Shown here piece after piece: positions 25,616-34,700 of a stretch of DNA of 64,000 bases (its first letter is position 1; each line of letters starts with the position of its first letter). A program made the translations under genes and the position numbers. The notes beneath the pieces are model-generated. The model made no database searches. It was not told the DNA's origin and saw nothing but the letters and a program-made list of their open reading frames with translations. This DNA is from Rudaea sp. 3F27F6 (GTDB taxonomy: Bacteria > Pseudomonadota > Gammaproteobacteria > Xanthomonadales > Rhodanobacteraceae), in contig NZ_SCNG01000001.1 in NCBI RefSeq assembly GCF_005503555.1, positions 1,116,001 to 1,180,000 of the forward strand. The letters run 5' to 3'.

Positions 25616-26410
25616 ATGTCGCTGCGCAATCGTTGTTCCGTTTTCTTGCGAGGCGCGTGCGCCGTCACGTTGGCAGTCGCCGCCACGGCCGCGCACGCCG
25701 ATCTGACCGACGAGATCCAGATCTACGACGACAGCATTAACAAGAAAGGCCAGATCGGCCTCGAACTGCATCTCAACACCACGCTCGACGGGCGCAGGAC
25801 GCCGGACTGGCCCGGCGAGATTCCGCCGAATCACGGCATGCGCGCGACGATGGAATGGTCCTACGGCCTGACCGACTCGCTCGAAGCCGGGCTGTACCTG
25901 CCGTTCCTGCGCGACGCGTCGGGCACGACATATTTTGCCGGGCCGCGCTTCCGCATCAAATGGATGGCGTTCAAGCCGGCCGAGGGCGCAGCGGGCATGT
26001 TCGCCGGCCTCAACCTCGAAGTCGGCGACGTCAACGAGCGTCTCGAACAGGGCCGGCCGGCCATGGAACTGCGGCCGATCATCGGCTATCGCAACGAGGA
26101 CTGGCTGGTCTCGTTCAATCCGGTGGTCGGCAAGACCTTCCGTTCGCGCTACGTCAGCTCGAAGCCGGATTTCAGTCCCGGCATCAAGATCGCGCGCAAC
26201 ATCGGCGGCGACAATTTCGTCGGCATCGAGTACTACGACGAGATGGGCGCGTTCGGCGATTTCAAACCGGCGCGCGAGCAGAATCAGCAGCTGTTCCTCG
26301 CCTTCGACATCGGCAGCGTCGCGGTGCCGTTCAATCTCGGCATCGGCCGCGGCCTCAACGGCGCCAGCGACAAGTGGACAGTCAAGGCGATCTTCGAAGT
26401 GCCGCTTTAA
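25616..26410 (+). CDS. outer-membrane beta-barrel-like protein of unknown function
   Basis: 264 aa from ATG 25616, with GGGAG at 25605-25610. A signal peptide precedes HA-DLTDEIQIYDDS. The mature part is a run of amphipathic strands with alternating aromatic and polar residues (GQIGLELHLNTTL, MEWSYGLTDSLEAGLYLPFL, YFAGPRFRIKWMAF, GLNLEVGD, DNFVGIEYYDEMG) and ends in WTVKAIFEVPL, close to the terminal-aromatic rule for barrels. It is third in an operon with the NMT1-like binding protein and the PepSY reductase, 25 bp after the latter, so it could admit or anchor the same substrate. Name and ligand are not known. Confidence 0.7.
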   Translation: MSLRNRCSVFLRGACAVTLAVAATAAHADLTDEIQIYDDSINKKGQIGLELHLNTTLDGRRTPDWPGEIPPNHGMRATMEWSYGLTDSLEAGLYLPFLRDASGTTYFAGPRFRIKWMAFKPAEGAAGMFAGLNLEVGDVNERLEQGRPAMELRPIIGYRNEDWLVSFNPVVGKTFRSRYVSSKPDFSPGIKIARNIGGDNFVGIEYYDEMGAFGDFKPAREQNQQLFLAFDIGSVAVPFNLGIGRGLNGASDKWTVKAIFEVPL

Positions 26411-26449
26411 GCGAACTCCCTGTCAAATCGCCGAGATCTCTCTTGTCTC

Positions 26450-26475
26450 GTCATCCCCGCGAAGGCGGGAATGAC
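26450..26475. repeat. REP-like hairpin
   Basis: Arms GTCATCCCCGC and GCGGGAATGAC flank a GAAG loop, with one unpaired position. It lies in the 107-bp gap between the convergent barrel and histidine-kinase genes. It belongs to the same family as the copies at 3339, 6400 and 50069. Confidence 0.7.
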
Positions 26476-26517
26476 AGCGCGTGAATTTCCTGCGCGCCGT
26501 CGAATTCAAGCCGACCT

Positions 26518-27894
26518 CTAGCCCCGCTGAGCCGGCGACTCCGCCGCCTGCGCAAAGCGCACGCCGATGCGCAAGCCCGGCGCGTTGTCGCCGAGCTTGA
26601 GTTCGGCCTCGTGCAGCATGGCGACCGCGTGCGCGAGAGCAAGACCGAGGCCGTTGCCCGGCGTGGTGCGGCTGGCGTCGATGCGGACGAAACGCTGCAG
26701 CACTTTCTCGCGCATATCGGCCGGAATGCCGCGGCCGTCGTCGGCGACGACGACCTCGACCGCGTTGCCGGTTTGCCGTGCGCGCAGCTCAATGCGCGCG
26801 CCGGCATCGCAATGACGCGAGGCGTTTTCCATCAGATTGGCGAACAACTGGGTCAGCAGTTCGCGGTCGCCGTTCACGCTGAGCCCCGCGGCGATGTCTT
26901 CGCGCAGCGTCTGCGATTTTTCCTCGATCGCCGGCTGATAGATTTCGCCGACCGTGTGCAGCAGTTCGGACAGATCGACCGTGCGGAAGCTCGCTTTACG
27001 CGCACCGCTCTCGATCTGCGCGATGCGCAGCAGCGCGCCGAAGGTCGACAGGATCGCGTCGATGTCGGTCAGCGTCGCGCCGAGCGTCGCGTGCAGCGCC
27101 TGTGCATCGGGCGGCCGCTGCCGGGCGAGTTCGAGGCGCTGGCGCAGGCGCGTCAGCGGCGTGCGCAAATCGTGGGCGATGTCGGTCGAGACTTGGCGCA
27201 GCCCTTCCATAAGCACGCCGATGCGGTCGAGCATCGCATTGAGGCTGACGGCGAGATGGTCGAATTCGTCGCCGCTGCCGTTGAGCGGGATGCGCCGCTG
27301 CAGGTCGCCGGCGACGATGTCGCGGCTGGTCTGGCTGACCGCTTCGATGCGGCGCAGGACCGAGGCGCTCATCAGCGCGCCGCCGACGAGCACGAGCAGC
27401 ATCGCCGCGCCGAGACCCCAGAGGAACGACTGCGCAACCGACTCGCGCAACTCGTGGACTTCGTGCGCGCCCGTACCGACGAACAGATAGCCGCCGCCGT
27501 CGACCGCTTCGCCGCGGCCGCGGATATCGACCTTCGGAAACCGCGGCAGACGCCTTGGCTCGACCCATTCGCGCACGCCGGGCACGGCGTCGAGCGGCGG
27601 CAGGTCGCCGGCGAGCACGCTGCCGTCGCTCGCCTGCAGCAGATAATAGAAACCGCCGGCCTGCTTGGTCGACGATTCAATCGCGCGGCGCAGGTTGTCG
27701 ATGCTGCCGTCGCCGGCCGCCGTGCGCACTTCCTTGATCTCGGCTTCGACGGTGATGTCGATCTGGTGCTGCATGAAGCGCGTCGTCGACCAGAAGATCA
27801 CGGCGAACAGCACGAGAAAACTCGCGCCGGTGAACACCGCGTAGAGCAGGGTCAGGCGAAAACTCGACGTGCGGACCAGCCGGCGCAGGTTCAC
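26518..27894 (-). CDS. two-component sensor histidine kinase
   Basis: 458 aa from a GTG start whose bases overlap the stop of the response-regulator gene (GTGA, 27891-27894). Two membrane segments (about residues 13-35 and 160-182) enclose a periplasmic sensor region of roughly 125 aa. HAMP (RRIEAVSQTSRDIVAGDLQRRIP) is followed by the H-box TDIAHDLRTPLTRLRQRLE, N-box LFANLMENASRH, G1 VVADDGRGIP and G2 GNGLGLALAHAV. It is a classical OmpR-partner kinase. With its regulator and a PepSY protein it forms an operon divergent from an RND efflux operon, the usual position for an efflux-controlling system. Stimulus unknown; metal ions or cationic agents are plausible. Confidence 0.93.
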   Translation of the reverse strand: MNLRRLVRTSSFRLTLLYAVFTGASFLVLFAVIFWSTTRFMQHQIDITVEAEIKEVRTAAGDGSIDNLRRAIESSTKQAGGFYYLLQASDGSVLAGDLPPLDAVPGVREWVEPRRLPRFPKVDIRGRGEAVDGGGYLFVGTGAHEVHELRESVAQSFLWGLGAAMLLVLVGGALMSASVLRRIEAVSQTSRDIVAGDLQRRIPLNGSGDEFDHLAVSLNAMLDRIGVLMEGLRQVSTDIAHDLRTPLTRLRQRLELARQRPPDAQALHATLGATLTDIDAILSTFGALLRIAQIESGARKASFRTVDLSELLHTVGEIYQPAIEEKSQTLREDIAAGLSVNGDRELLTQLFANLMENASRHCDAGARIELRARQTGNAVEVVVADDGRGIPADMREKVLQRFVRIDASRTTPGNGLGLALAHAVAMLHEAELKLGDNAPGLRIGVRFAQAAESPAQRG

Positions 27895-28571
27895 GGCGCC
27901 GCTTCGCGCAGGGAATAGCCGGCGCCGCGCAGGGTCTGGATCAGGCTCACGGCATGGCCTTTGTCGACCTTGCCGCGCAGGCGGCTGATGTGGCTTTCGA
28001 CAACATTGGTATGCGGATCGAAATGCAGATCCCAGACCTGTTCGAGCAGCATCGTGCGGGTGACGACTTCACCCGCGTGGCGCAGGAGGAACTCGAGCAG
28101 GCGGAATTCGCGCGGCTGCAGTTCGATCGCCTGCCCGGCGCGCTGCACGCTGCGCGCAAGCAAGTCCATTTCCAGGTCGGCCACGCGCAGCACGGTTTCC
28201 GCCGCGGTGCGCCGCGGCCGCCGGCCGAGCGCAGCGACGCGCGCGGCGAGTTCGGAAAACGCGAACGGCTTGACCAGATAGTCGTCGGCACCGGCATTGA
28301 GGCCGTTGACGCGATCGTCGATGCCGCCGAGCGTGGTCAGGAACAGCACCGGCGTCTCGATGCCGCCCGCGCGCAGCGTGCGCACGAGGGTCATGCCGTC
28401 GAGCCCCGGCAGCATGCGGTCGACGAGCAGCAGATCCCAGTCCTGGCCGGTGGCCTGAAACAGGCCGTCACGGCCGTCGCGCGCGACGGCGATGTTGTGG
28501 CCGGACTCGCGCAGACCGGCCATTACGTAGTCGGCGGTCTCGGCGTCGTCTTCGATCAGTAGAATTCTCAA
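27891..28571 (-). CDS. OmpR/PhoB-family response regulator
   Basis: 226 aa. The start codon is TTG at 28569-28571, which gives the standard MRILLIEDD N-terminus; no ATG or GTG lies nearby in frame. The receiver domain has acidic E7-D8-D9, phosphoacceptor Asp51 in LLVDRMLPG, Thr in LFLTTLGG and the conserved Lys in YLVKPFAF. The winged-helix output domain (about 128-226) has LQPREFRLLEFLLRHAGEVVTRTMLLEQVWD and the recognition helix region TNVVESHISRLRGKVD. It probably binds direct repeats in the 120-bp gap before the divergent efflux operon. Translationally coupled to the kinase. Confidence 0.94.
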   Translation of the reverse strand: MRILLIEDDAETADYVMAGLRESGHNIAVARDGRDGLFQATGQDWDLLLVDRMLPGLDGMTLVRTLRAGGIETPVLFLTTLGGIDDRVNGLNAGADDYLVKPFAFSELAARVAALGRRPRRTAAETVLRVADLEMDLLARSVQRAGQAIELQPREFRLLEFLLRHAGEVVTRTMLLEQVWDLHFDPHTNVVESHISRLRGKVDKGHAVSLIQTLRGAGYSLREAAP

Positions 28572-28625
28572 GGCACGTGGGCCCGTTGTGGATAGTTGCT
28601 TGCGACTCGGGCCGCAACCGCCGAC

Positions 28626-28982
28626 TCAATGCGGCGGATGTTTCCTGTCCGCCGCGGCTTCCTTGGCTTGGGCTTGCGCATTCTCTATTTCCTTGGACAC
28701 GATCACGCCCGAGACGGCGCCGACCTGAATCTCGGTGATGTCCTTCGACCCGGCGCGTTTGATATCGAACGACCACACCAGCTTGCCATGCTCGCGCTCC
28801 AATTCCGAGCTGGCGACGACGCCACCCGGAACCGCGTCCAACGCGGTTTTTTGCGCGGCATCTTTCGAGACCTTGGCCTCTTTGCTCAGATCTTGCGCGG
28901 TTGCCGCATCGTGCGCCCAGGCACTCGCGTGGGTGGCGGCCGCGCAGACCAACGCGGAAAACAGAATGCGGCGAAGCGTCAT
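28626..28982 (-). CDS. small secreted PepSY-domain protein
   Basis: 118 aa from ATG 28982 with GGAG seven bases upstream. Signal peptide MTLRRILFSALVCAAATHASAWA-HDA, then one PepSY domain (AQKTALDAVPGGVVASSELEREHGKLVWSFDIK, then ITEIQVGAVSGVIVSKE). Such periplasmic PepSY proteins are often first in operons with two-component systems that control efflux or metal stress, and may tune the sensor. The response regulator follows after 54 bp. The C-terminal tail (AQAQAKEAAADRKHPPH) is charged and ends in two histidines, which might bind metal. Confidence 0.88.
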   Translation of the reverse strand: MTLRRILFSALVCAAATHASAWAHDAATAQDLSKEAKVSKDAAQKTALDAVPGGVVASSELEREHGKLVWSFDIKRAGSKDITEIQVGAVSGVIVSKEIENAQAQAKEAAADRKHPPH

Positions 28983-29102
28983 GGCCGGCTCCGGCAGAGA
29001 TACGGTGAGCATCAGATCGAACACGGCGGCCAAGTTCAAGTTGTGAATCGGTAATGTTGCCGACATCGGGCCACAAGGCGCGCCCACGTATGGTGCTGAG
29101 CG

Positions 29103-30485
29103 ATGTCGAACTTCGCAAGCCTTCGAAGCATGTCCTCTTTCCAGCGTTGCCTGCCGCCGTTGTTGTTTTGCGCGCTGTTCGCGTTGGCCGGATGCGCAAC
29201 CTATTCCGCGCGCCCGCTCGATCTCGCCGCGAGCGGAAAGACCTCGCTCGCCGAACTGCGCCACGACGGCACCCTGCCCGCGCGCCTCGCGCCGGACGAC
29301 GTCGTGCGCCTCGCGCTCGACAACAATCCCGATCTCGTCGCCGTGCGCGCGCAGCACGGCATCGCCGAGGCGCAGGTGCGCACCGCGGGCATCCTGCCGA
29401 ATCCGGTCTTCAGCGGCAGCTATGCCAATGTACTCAGCGGACCGGGCACGGTCGCCGCGCTCGCCGCGAGCCTGACCCAGGACCTGAAATCGATCGTCAC
29501 GCTCTCGTCCAAACGCCACGCCGCGCAGGCCGCCGCGCAGTCGGTCGATGCGACGGTGCTCTGGCAGGAGTGGCAGACGATCAGCAAGGCGCGCCTCGCC
29601 GCGATCGACCTGATCGAAGGCGACAAGCAGCTCGCCCTGCTGCGCGACAACGCCGCGCTCTGGCAGGAGCGCGTGCGCCGCAACCGCCGCGCGCTCGAAC
29701 AAGGCGACGCGACCCTCGCCACGCTCGCGCCCGATCTCGCCGCCGGCTCCGACGCGCAGAAGCAGCACGACGATTTCGAGCGCGCACAGCAAACGCGGCG
29801 GCGCGATCTGAACCTACTGCTCGGCCTCGACCCGAAGGTGAAGCTCGACCTCGCCGACGATCTGCAGCTGCCGCCGCTCGACGTCGCCGCGATCCGCGCG
29901 CAGTTGCCCGATCTCGCCAACCGCCGCCCCGACCTGATCGCGCTGCAACTCGGCTATCGCGCGCAGGAAGAAAAAGTGCGCGGCGCGGTGCTCGCCCAAT
30001 TCCCGCTGTTTTCGCTCGGCGCGACCTACGGCCGCGACACGAGCAACGTGAAGACGCTCGGCCCGCAGGTCACCATGGACCTGCCGGTGTTCGACCGCAA
30101 TCAGGGCAACATCGCCCAGGAGCGCGCCACGCGCGAACAGCTGCACGCCGAATTCCGCGCGCGCCTGATCGCGGCGAAGAGCGAAGTCGAGGCGATGCTC
30201 GCCGATCAGGTATTGCTGCAGAAGCAGCTCGAAGCCAAGCACGCCCTGCTCGCGCAGATGGAGCCGATGGCGACGCACGTGCAGAGCGCGTTCCACCAGG
30301 GCGATATCGACGAGCGCAGCTACGTCGACCTGGTCGCCTCACGCAATGCCAAACAACAGGAAATCCTCGCGTTGCAGCTCGTCCTGCACGAGCAGCAGAT
30401 CGCCATCGCGACGCTCGTCGGCGCCGGCATGCCGCATGCCGAGATGCCCGACGCGCAAACCATTACGAAGCAAGGTCAACCATGA
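29103..30485 (+). CDS. TolC/CusC-family outer-membrane efflux lipoprotein
   Basis: 460 aa from ATG 29103; ATG 29130 would give a tighter lipoprotein signal (MSSFQRCLPPLLFCALFALAGC). The lipobox LAGC predicts a lipid-anchored N-terminus. The rest is two OEP repeats rich in long helices, for example VRLALDNNPDLVAVRAQHGIAEAQVRTAG and NRRPDLIALQLGYRAQEEKV. It forms the outer-membrane channel of a tripartite pump with the next two genes; its stop overlaps the MFP start (ATGA, 30482-30485). The 120-bp gap upstream separates it from the divergent PepSY-regulator-kinase operon. Confidence 0.92.
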   Translation: MSNFASLRSMSSFQRCLPPLLFCALFALAGCATYSARPLDLAASGKTSLAELRHDGTLPARLAPDDVVRLALDNNPDLVAVRAQHGIAEAQVRTAGILPNPVFSGSYANVLSGPGTVAALAASLTQDLKSIVTLSSKRHAAQAAAQSVDATVLWQEWQTISKARLAAIDLIEGDKQLALLRDNAALWQERVRRNRRALEQGDATLATLAPDLAAGSDAQKQHDDFERAQQTRRRDLNLLLGLDPKVKLDLADDLQLPPLDVAAIRAQLPDLANRRPDLIALQLGYRAQEEKVRGAVLAQFPLFSLGATYGRDTSNVKTLGPQVTMDLPVFDRNQGNIAQERATREQLHAEFRARLIAAKSEVEAMLADQVLLQKQLEAKHALLAQMEPMATHVQSAFHQGDIDERSYVDLVASRNAKQQEILALQLVLHEQQIAIATLVGAGMPHAEMPDAQTITKQGQP

Positions 30486-31606
30486 AAGTCAAACTCCTCG
30501 CCGCGCTCGTCGCGGGCATGCTGATCGCCGGCACCGCCGGCCTGCTCGTCACCTATACGGCCGGCGCCGCCGAAGAAGAAGTAAAGGGCAGCGTGCTTGT
30601 CGAAACGCAATCGACCAAGCAAGGCACGATCGCCGACACCCTGACCGCCTACGGCACGGCCGTGCCCGCGATCAACGGCGGCATGAGCATGAGCGTGCAG
30701 GCGGAAGGCCGCGTCATGCGCATCGCGGTGACGCCCGGCGAAGCCGTGCACAAGGGCCAGACCTTGATGGAGTTCCATCTGTCCGCGGCCGCGTCGAGCA
30801 CCTATGCGCAGGCAGTGACCGCGCTGAAAACGGCGAAGGAAGAACAGACGCGCATCAACCGCCTGCTCGGCGAGCAACTTGCCACGCGCGACCAGAAGGC
30901 GCTCGCCGACAAAGCCGCGGCCGACGCGCAGGCCGCGCTCGACGCACTCGAACACGAGACCGGCGGTAAGCCGCAGCAGACTCTCGTCGCGCCGTTCGAC
31001 GGCGTCATCGCCACGGTGCCGGTCAACCAGGGCGACCGCGTCGCCGCCGGCGCGGCGCTGCTGACGATCACGCGCAGCAACGGCCTCGTCGTCACCTGCG
31101 GCATCGAGCCGTCCGAACTGAAGCGGCTCAAGCTCGGCCAGACCGTGCGCATCAAGCCGCTGTCGGGCGATGCGGAAGCCGTCGAAGGCAAGCTCGCGCG
31201 CATCGACAAGAGCCTCAATCCGAAGACCCGCCTGGTCGACGCCGACGTCGCCGTCGACGACGAGCTGATCCAGGGTCAGGCGTTCCGCGCGCAGATCGAA
31301 GTCGGTGAATTGAAAGGCTGGCTGGTGCCGCGCGACGCCGTGCTCGACGACGACGAAGGCACGTACCTGTTCCAGGTCGCCGGCGACAAGGCCAAGCGCG
31401 TCAAGGTCAAGCGTCTCGGCATGGACGACGACACCGCAGCGGTCGAAGGGCCGCTCGATCCGAAGCTCGAGGTCGTCGCGGTCGGCAATTACCAACTCGA
31501 AGACGGCGGCGCAGTGCGCAAGGAAGAAGCCGATGCTAAGGACGACAAGGCCGATGCGAAGCAGGAAAAGGCCGCGCCGAAAGACGCAAAAAGCAATCCG
31601 CTTTGA
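30482..31606 (+). CDS. RND efflux periplasmic adaptor (HlyD/MFP family)
   Basis: 374 aa from ATG 30482, coupled to the outer-membrane gene by ATGA. N-terminal membrane anchor or signal KLLAALVAGMLIAGTAGLLV, first lipoyl half GRVMRIAVTPGEAVHKGQTLMEF, a short alpha-hairpin (about residues 100-160), second lipoyl half TLVAPFDGVIATVPVNQGDRVAAGAALL, then beta-barrel and membrane-proximal domains. The C-terminus is a Lys/Asp/Glu-rich tail (EEADAKDDKADAKQEKAAPKD), unusual for the family. It bridges the outer-membrane channel and the RND pump. A 154-bp gap with a palindromic repeat separates it from the pump gene. Confidence 0.92.
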   Translation: MKVKLLAALVAGMLIAGTAGLLVTYTAGAAEEEVKGSVLVETQSTKQGTIADTLTAYGTAVPAINGGMSMSVQAEGRVMRIAVTPGEAVHKGQTLMEFHLSAAASSTYAQAVTALKTAKEEQTRINRLLGEQLATRDQKALADKAAADAQAALDALEHETGGKPQQTLVAPFDGVIATVPVNQGDRVAAGAALLTITRSNGLVVTCGIEPSELKRLKLGQTVRIKPLSGDAEAVEGKLARIDKSLNPKTRLVDADVAVDDELIQGQAFRAQIEVGELKGWLVPRDAVLDDDEGTYLFQVAGDKAKRVKVKRLGMDDDTAAVEGPLDPKLEVVAVGNYQLEDGGAVRKEEADAKDDKADAKQEKAAPKDAKSNPL

Positions 31607-31615
31607 GGTTTTTAG

Positions 31616-31711
31616 CCCTCCCCGTCAAGGGGAGGGTTGGGTGGGGATGGTGTTGCTCGTGAATCCCGTATCGACACCATCCCCTCCCGGCCTCCCCCTT
31701 GAAGGGGGAGG
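31616..31711. repeat. 96-bp palindromic element inside the RND efflux operon
   Basis: Three nested inverted repeats are visible: CCCTCCCC / GGGGAGGG (31616-31623 and 31629-31636), GGGGATGGTGT / ACACCATCCCC (31643-31653 and 31674-31684), and CCTCCCCCTT / AAGGGGGAGG (31691-31700 and 31702-31711). The whole element is roughly symmetrical about 31664. It sits between the adaptor stop and the pump start, so it could modulate read-through into the pump gene. Confidence 0.8.
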
Positions 31712-31759
31712 AGAAGTGCGGCACAGATGCGCCAGTCGCCATATCCATCGGAACCCGGC

Positions 31760-34700
31760 ATGAATTTCATCGGCCTGATCGAACACCACGCCCGCTCGCT
31801 GCTCTGCATCGCCTTCGCCCTCGCGCTTGCGGGACTCGTCGCCGCCTTCGTGCTGCCGGTCGGATTGTTTCCGCAGGTGTCGTTCCCGCGCGTCGTCGTC
31901 GATCTGTCCTCGGGCGACCGCCCGGCCGACCAGACCGTGCTCGCGGTGACGCGTCCGGTCGAAGAGGCGATCCGCTCGGTGCCCGGCGTGCGCGAAGTGC
32001 GCTCGGCGTCGTCGCGCGGCTCGGCGCAGATCTCGGTCGACTTCGGCTGGGGCCGCGACATGATCGCGACGACCCTGCTCGTCGATTCGGCGATCGCGCA
32101 GGCGCTGCCGAAGCTGCCGCCCGGTACGACCTACGGCGTGCGCCGCATGGACCCTACCGTGTTTCCGATCATCTCCTATGCGCTGACCTCGGAGACTCTC
32201 ACCCCGAATCAATTGCACGACCTCGCCCAGTTCGAGATCGTGCCGCTGCTCGCGCCGGTCACCGGGCTGGCGCGCGTCGACGTGCAGGGCGGCGCGATCG
32301 ACGAAGTCCACGTCGAGGCCGACGTGCATCGCCTCGCCGAGTACGGCATCGGCATGAACGAACTCGTCGCCTCCATCACGGCGGGCAACGCACTGCAGGC
32401 GGTCGGCCGCGTGCAGGACCGCAACAAACTCTTCCTCGTCGTTTCCAACAGCAATCTGCGCAGCGTCGATGAATTGAAGAACATCGTCGTGCGCGGCGAC
32501 GCGGCCGGCGTGGTGCGCCTGTCCGACGTCGCCGAGGTCGGCGCCGGTGCGGCGCCGTTCTGGCTGCGCGTGGTCGAGGACGGCAAGCCCGCCGTGTTGT
32601 TCAACGTCTACGAGCAGCCCGACGGCAACGCCGTGCAGATCGCCAGGGACGTGCGCGCGCGCCTCGCTGCGTTCAAATTTCCGGCCGGCGTGAAGCTGGT
32701 GAACTGGTACGACCAGAGCGCGCTCGTGCTCGAATCGGGCGCGAGCGTGCGCGACGCGGTCATCATCGGCCTGATCCTCGCCGGCATCGTGCTGTTCGTG
32801 TTCCTGCGCAACCTGCGCGTGATGCTGATCGCCGTGCTCGTCGTGCCGGCAACGCTGACGATTACCGTGCTCGTGCTCAGCGTCGCCGGCATGAGCTTCA
32901 ACATCATGACTCTCGGCGGCATCGCCGCGGCCGTGGGCCTCGTCATCGACGACATGATCGTCATCGTCGAGCACATCGCACGGCGCGCCGGCGCGCCCGG
33001 CGTGACCGACGGACGCGCGGCCGTGCTGCCGGCGACGCGCGAATTCCTGCGCCCGCTGACCGGGTCGAGCCTGGCGACACTGATCGTGTTCCTGCCGCTG
33101 AGCTTTATGAGCGGCGTCACCGGATCGTTCTCCAAGGCGCTCGCGGTGACGATGGCCTCGGCGCTGATCGTGTCCTATCTGTTTGCCGCGTTCGTCGTGC
33201 CAGTGCTCGCGCGCACCTTCATCGACTTCAAGCGCTGGCACGATCCGGCCGCCGACCGCGAGGACTGGCTGTCGCGCACGCATTCGCGCGCGCTCGACCG
33301 CGTGTTCGCCAAGCCCGTCATCCTGCTCGGCGCGATCGTGCCGCTGCTGCTGCTCGGCGCGCTCGCCTATCACAAGGTGCCGAGCGGGTTTATGCCGAAG
33401 GTCGACGAAGGCGGCTTCGTCATGGACTTCTACACCAAACCCGGCACCTCGCTCGACGAGACCGAGCGCGAGTTGCATCAGATCGAAGCGATCCTGCGCG
33501 AACAGCCCGAAGTCGACACCTTCTCGCGGCGCACCGGCACCGGCCTCGGCGGCGATCTCGGCGAGCCGCACCACGGCGATTTTTTCGTGCACCTGAAGCC
33601 CGACCATGCGCGCGCGACCGAGGAAGTCATGTCCGCCGTGCTCGAGGACGTGCAGAAGAACGTACCCGGCGTCGACATCGAACTCGCCCAGTTGATGGAA
33701 GACCTGATCGGCGACCTCACTGCGGTGCCGCAGCCGATCGAGATCCAGCTCTACGCCGAAGACCCGGCCAAGCTGATCCCGCAGGCGAAGAAAGTCGCCG
33801 CGGCGATCGCGAAGATCCCCGGCGTGGTCGAGATCAAGGACGGCGTAATGCTCGCCGGCGACGGCATCGACATGAAGGTCGATTCGGTCAAGGCCGCGTT
33901 CGAGTCGGTCACGCCCGACGAAGTGACCAAGGCGGTCGATGTCGCGATCAACGGCGCGATCGCCACGCAGCTGCCACAGGCGAACAAACTGATCGACGTG
34001 CGCGTGCGCACGCCGAAGGCGATGAACCTGCATCTCGAAGACCTCGCCGACCTGCCGATCCGCGCGAGCGACGGCCATGTGTTCCCGCTCAAGCGCGTGG
34101 CGACACTGACGCCCGTGTCGGGCGAGCCCGAGATCAAGCGCGACAATCTGCAGCCGATGGTTGCGGTCACCGCGCGCATCGAAGGCCGCGGCATGGGCGC
34201 CGCGGTCGCCGATGTCGAGAAGGTGCTCGCGCAGAAAGGCATGCTCGCCGCAGGCGTGCGCTACGAGATGGGCGGCCTGTACCGCCAGCAGCAGATCGCC
34301 TTCGCCGGCCTCGCCGTGGTCTTCCTCGCCGCGCTGATCGCCGAACTCGTCCTGCTGCTGATCCTCTACGAAGATTTCTGGCTGCCGCTGATCATCGTCG
34401 GCACCTCGCTGCTGTCGACGACCGCGGTGTTCACCGCGCTATGGATCACCGGCGTCGAACTCAACATCACCGCATTGATGGGCATGACGATGGTGATCGG
34501 CATCGCGACCGAGATGGCGATCTTCTACGTCAGCGAGTACACCGAACTCGCGCACACCATACCGCTGCGCCAGGCGCTGATCGAAGCGAGCCGTAACCGC
34601 CTGCGCCCGATCACCATGACCACGCTCGCGGCGATCCTGACTCTGCTGCCGCTCGCGTTCGCGATCGGCCAGGGCTCGGGCATCCAGCAGCCGCTCGCGA

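Noticed and set aside
31625-34078. Long open frame (817 codons) opposite the RND pump gene
   Set aside because: Arg/His/Asp-rich composition and no motifs; the opposite strand encodes a complete RND pump with all expected membrane segments.
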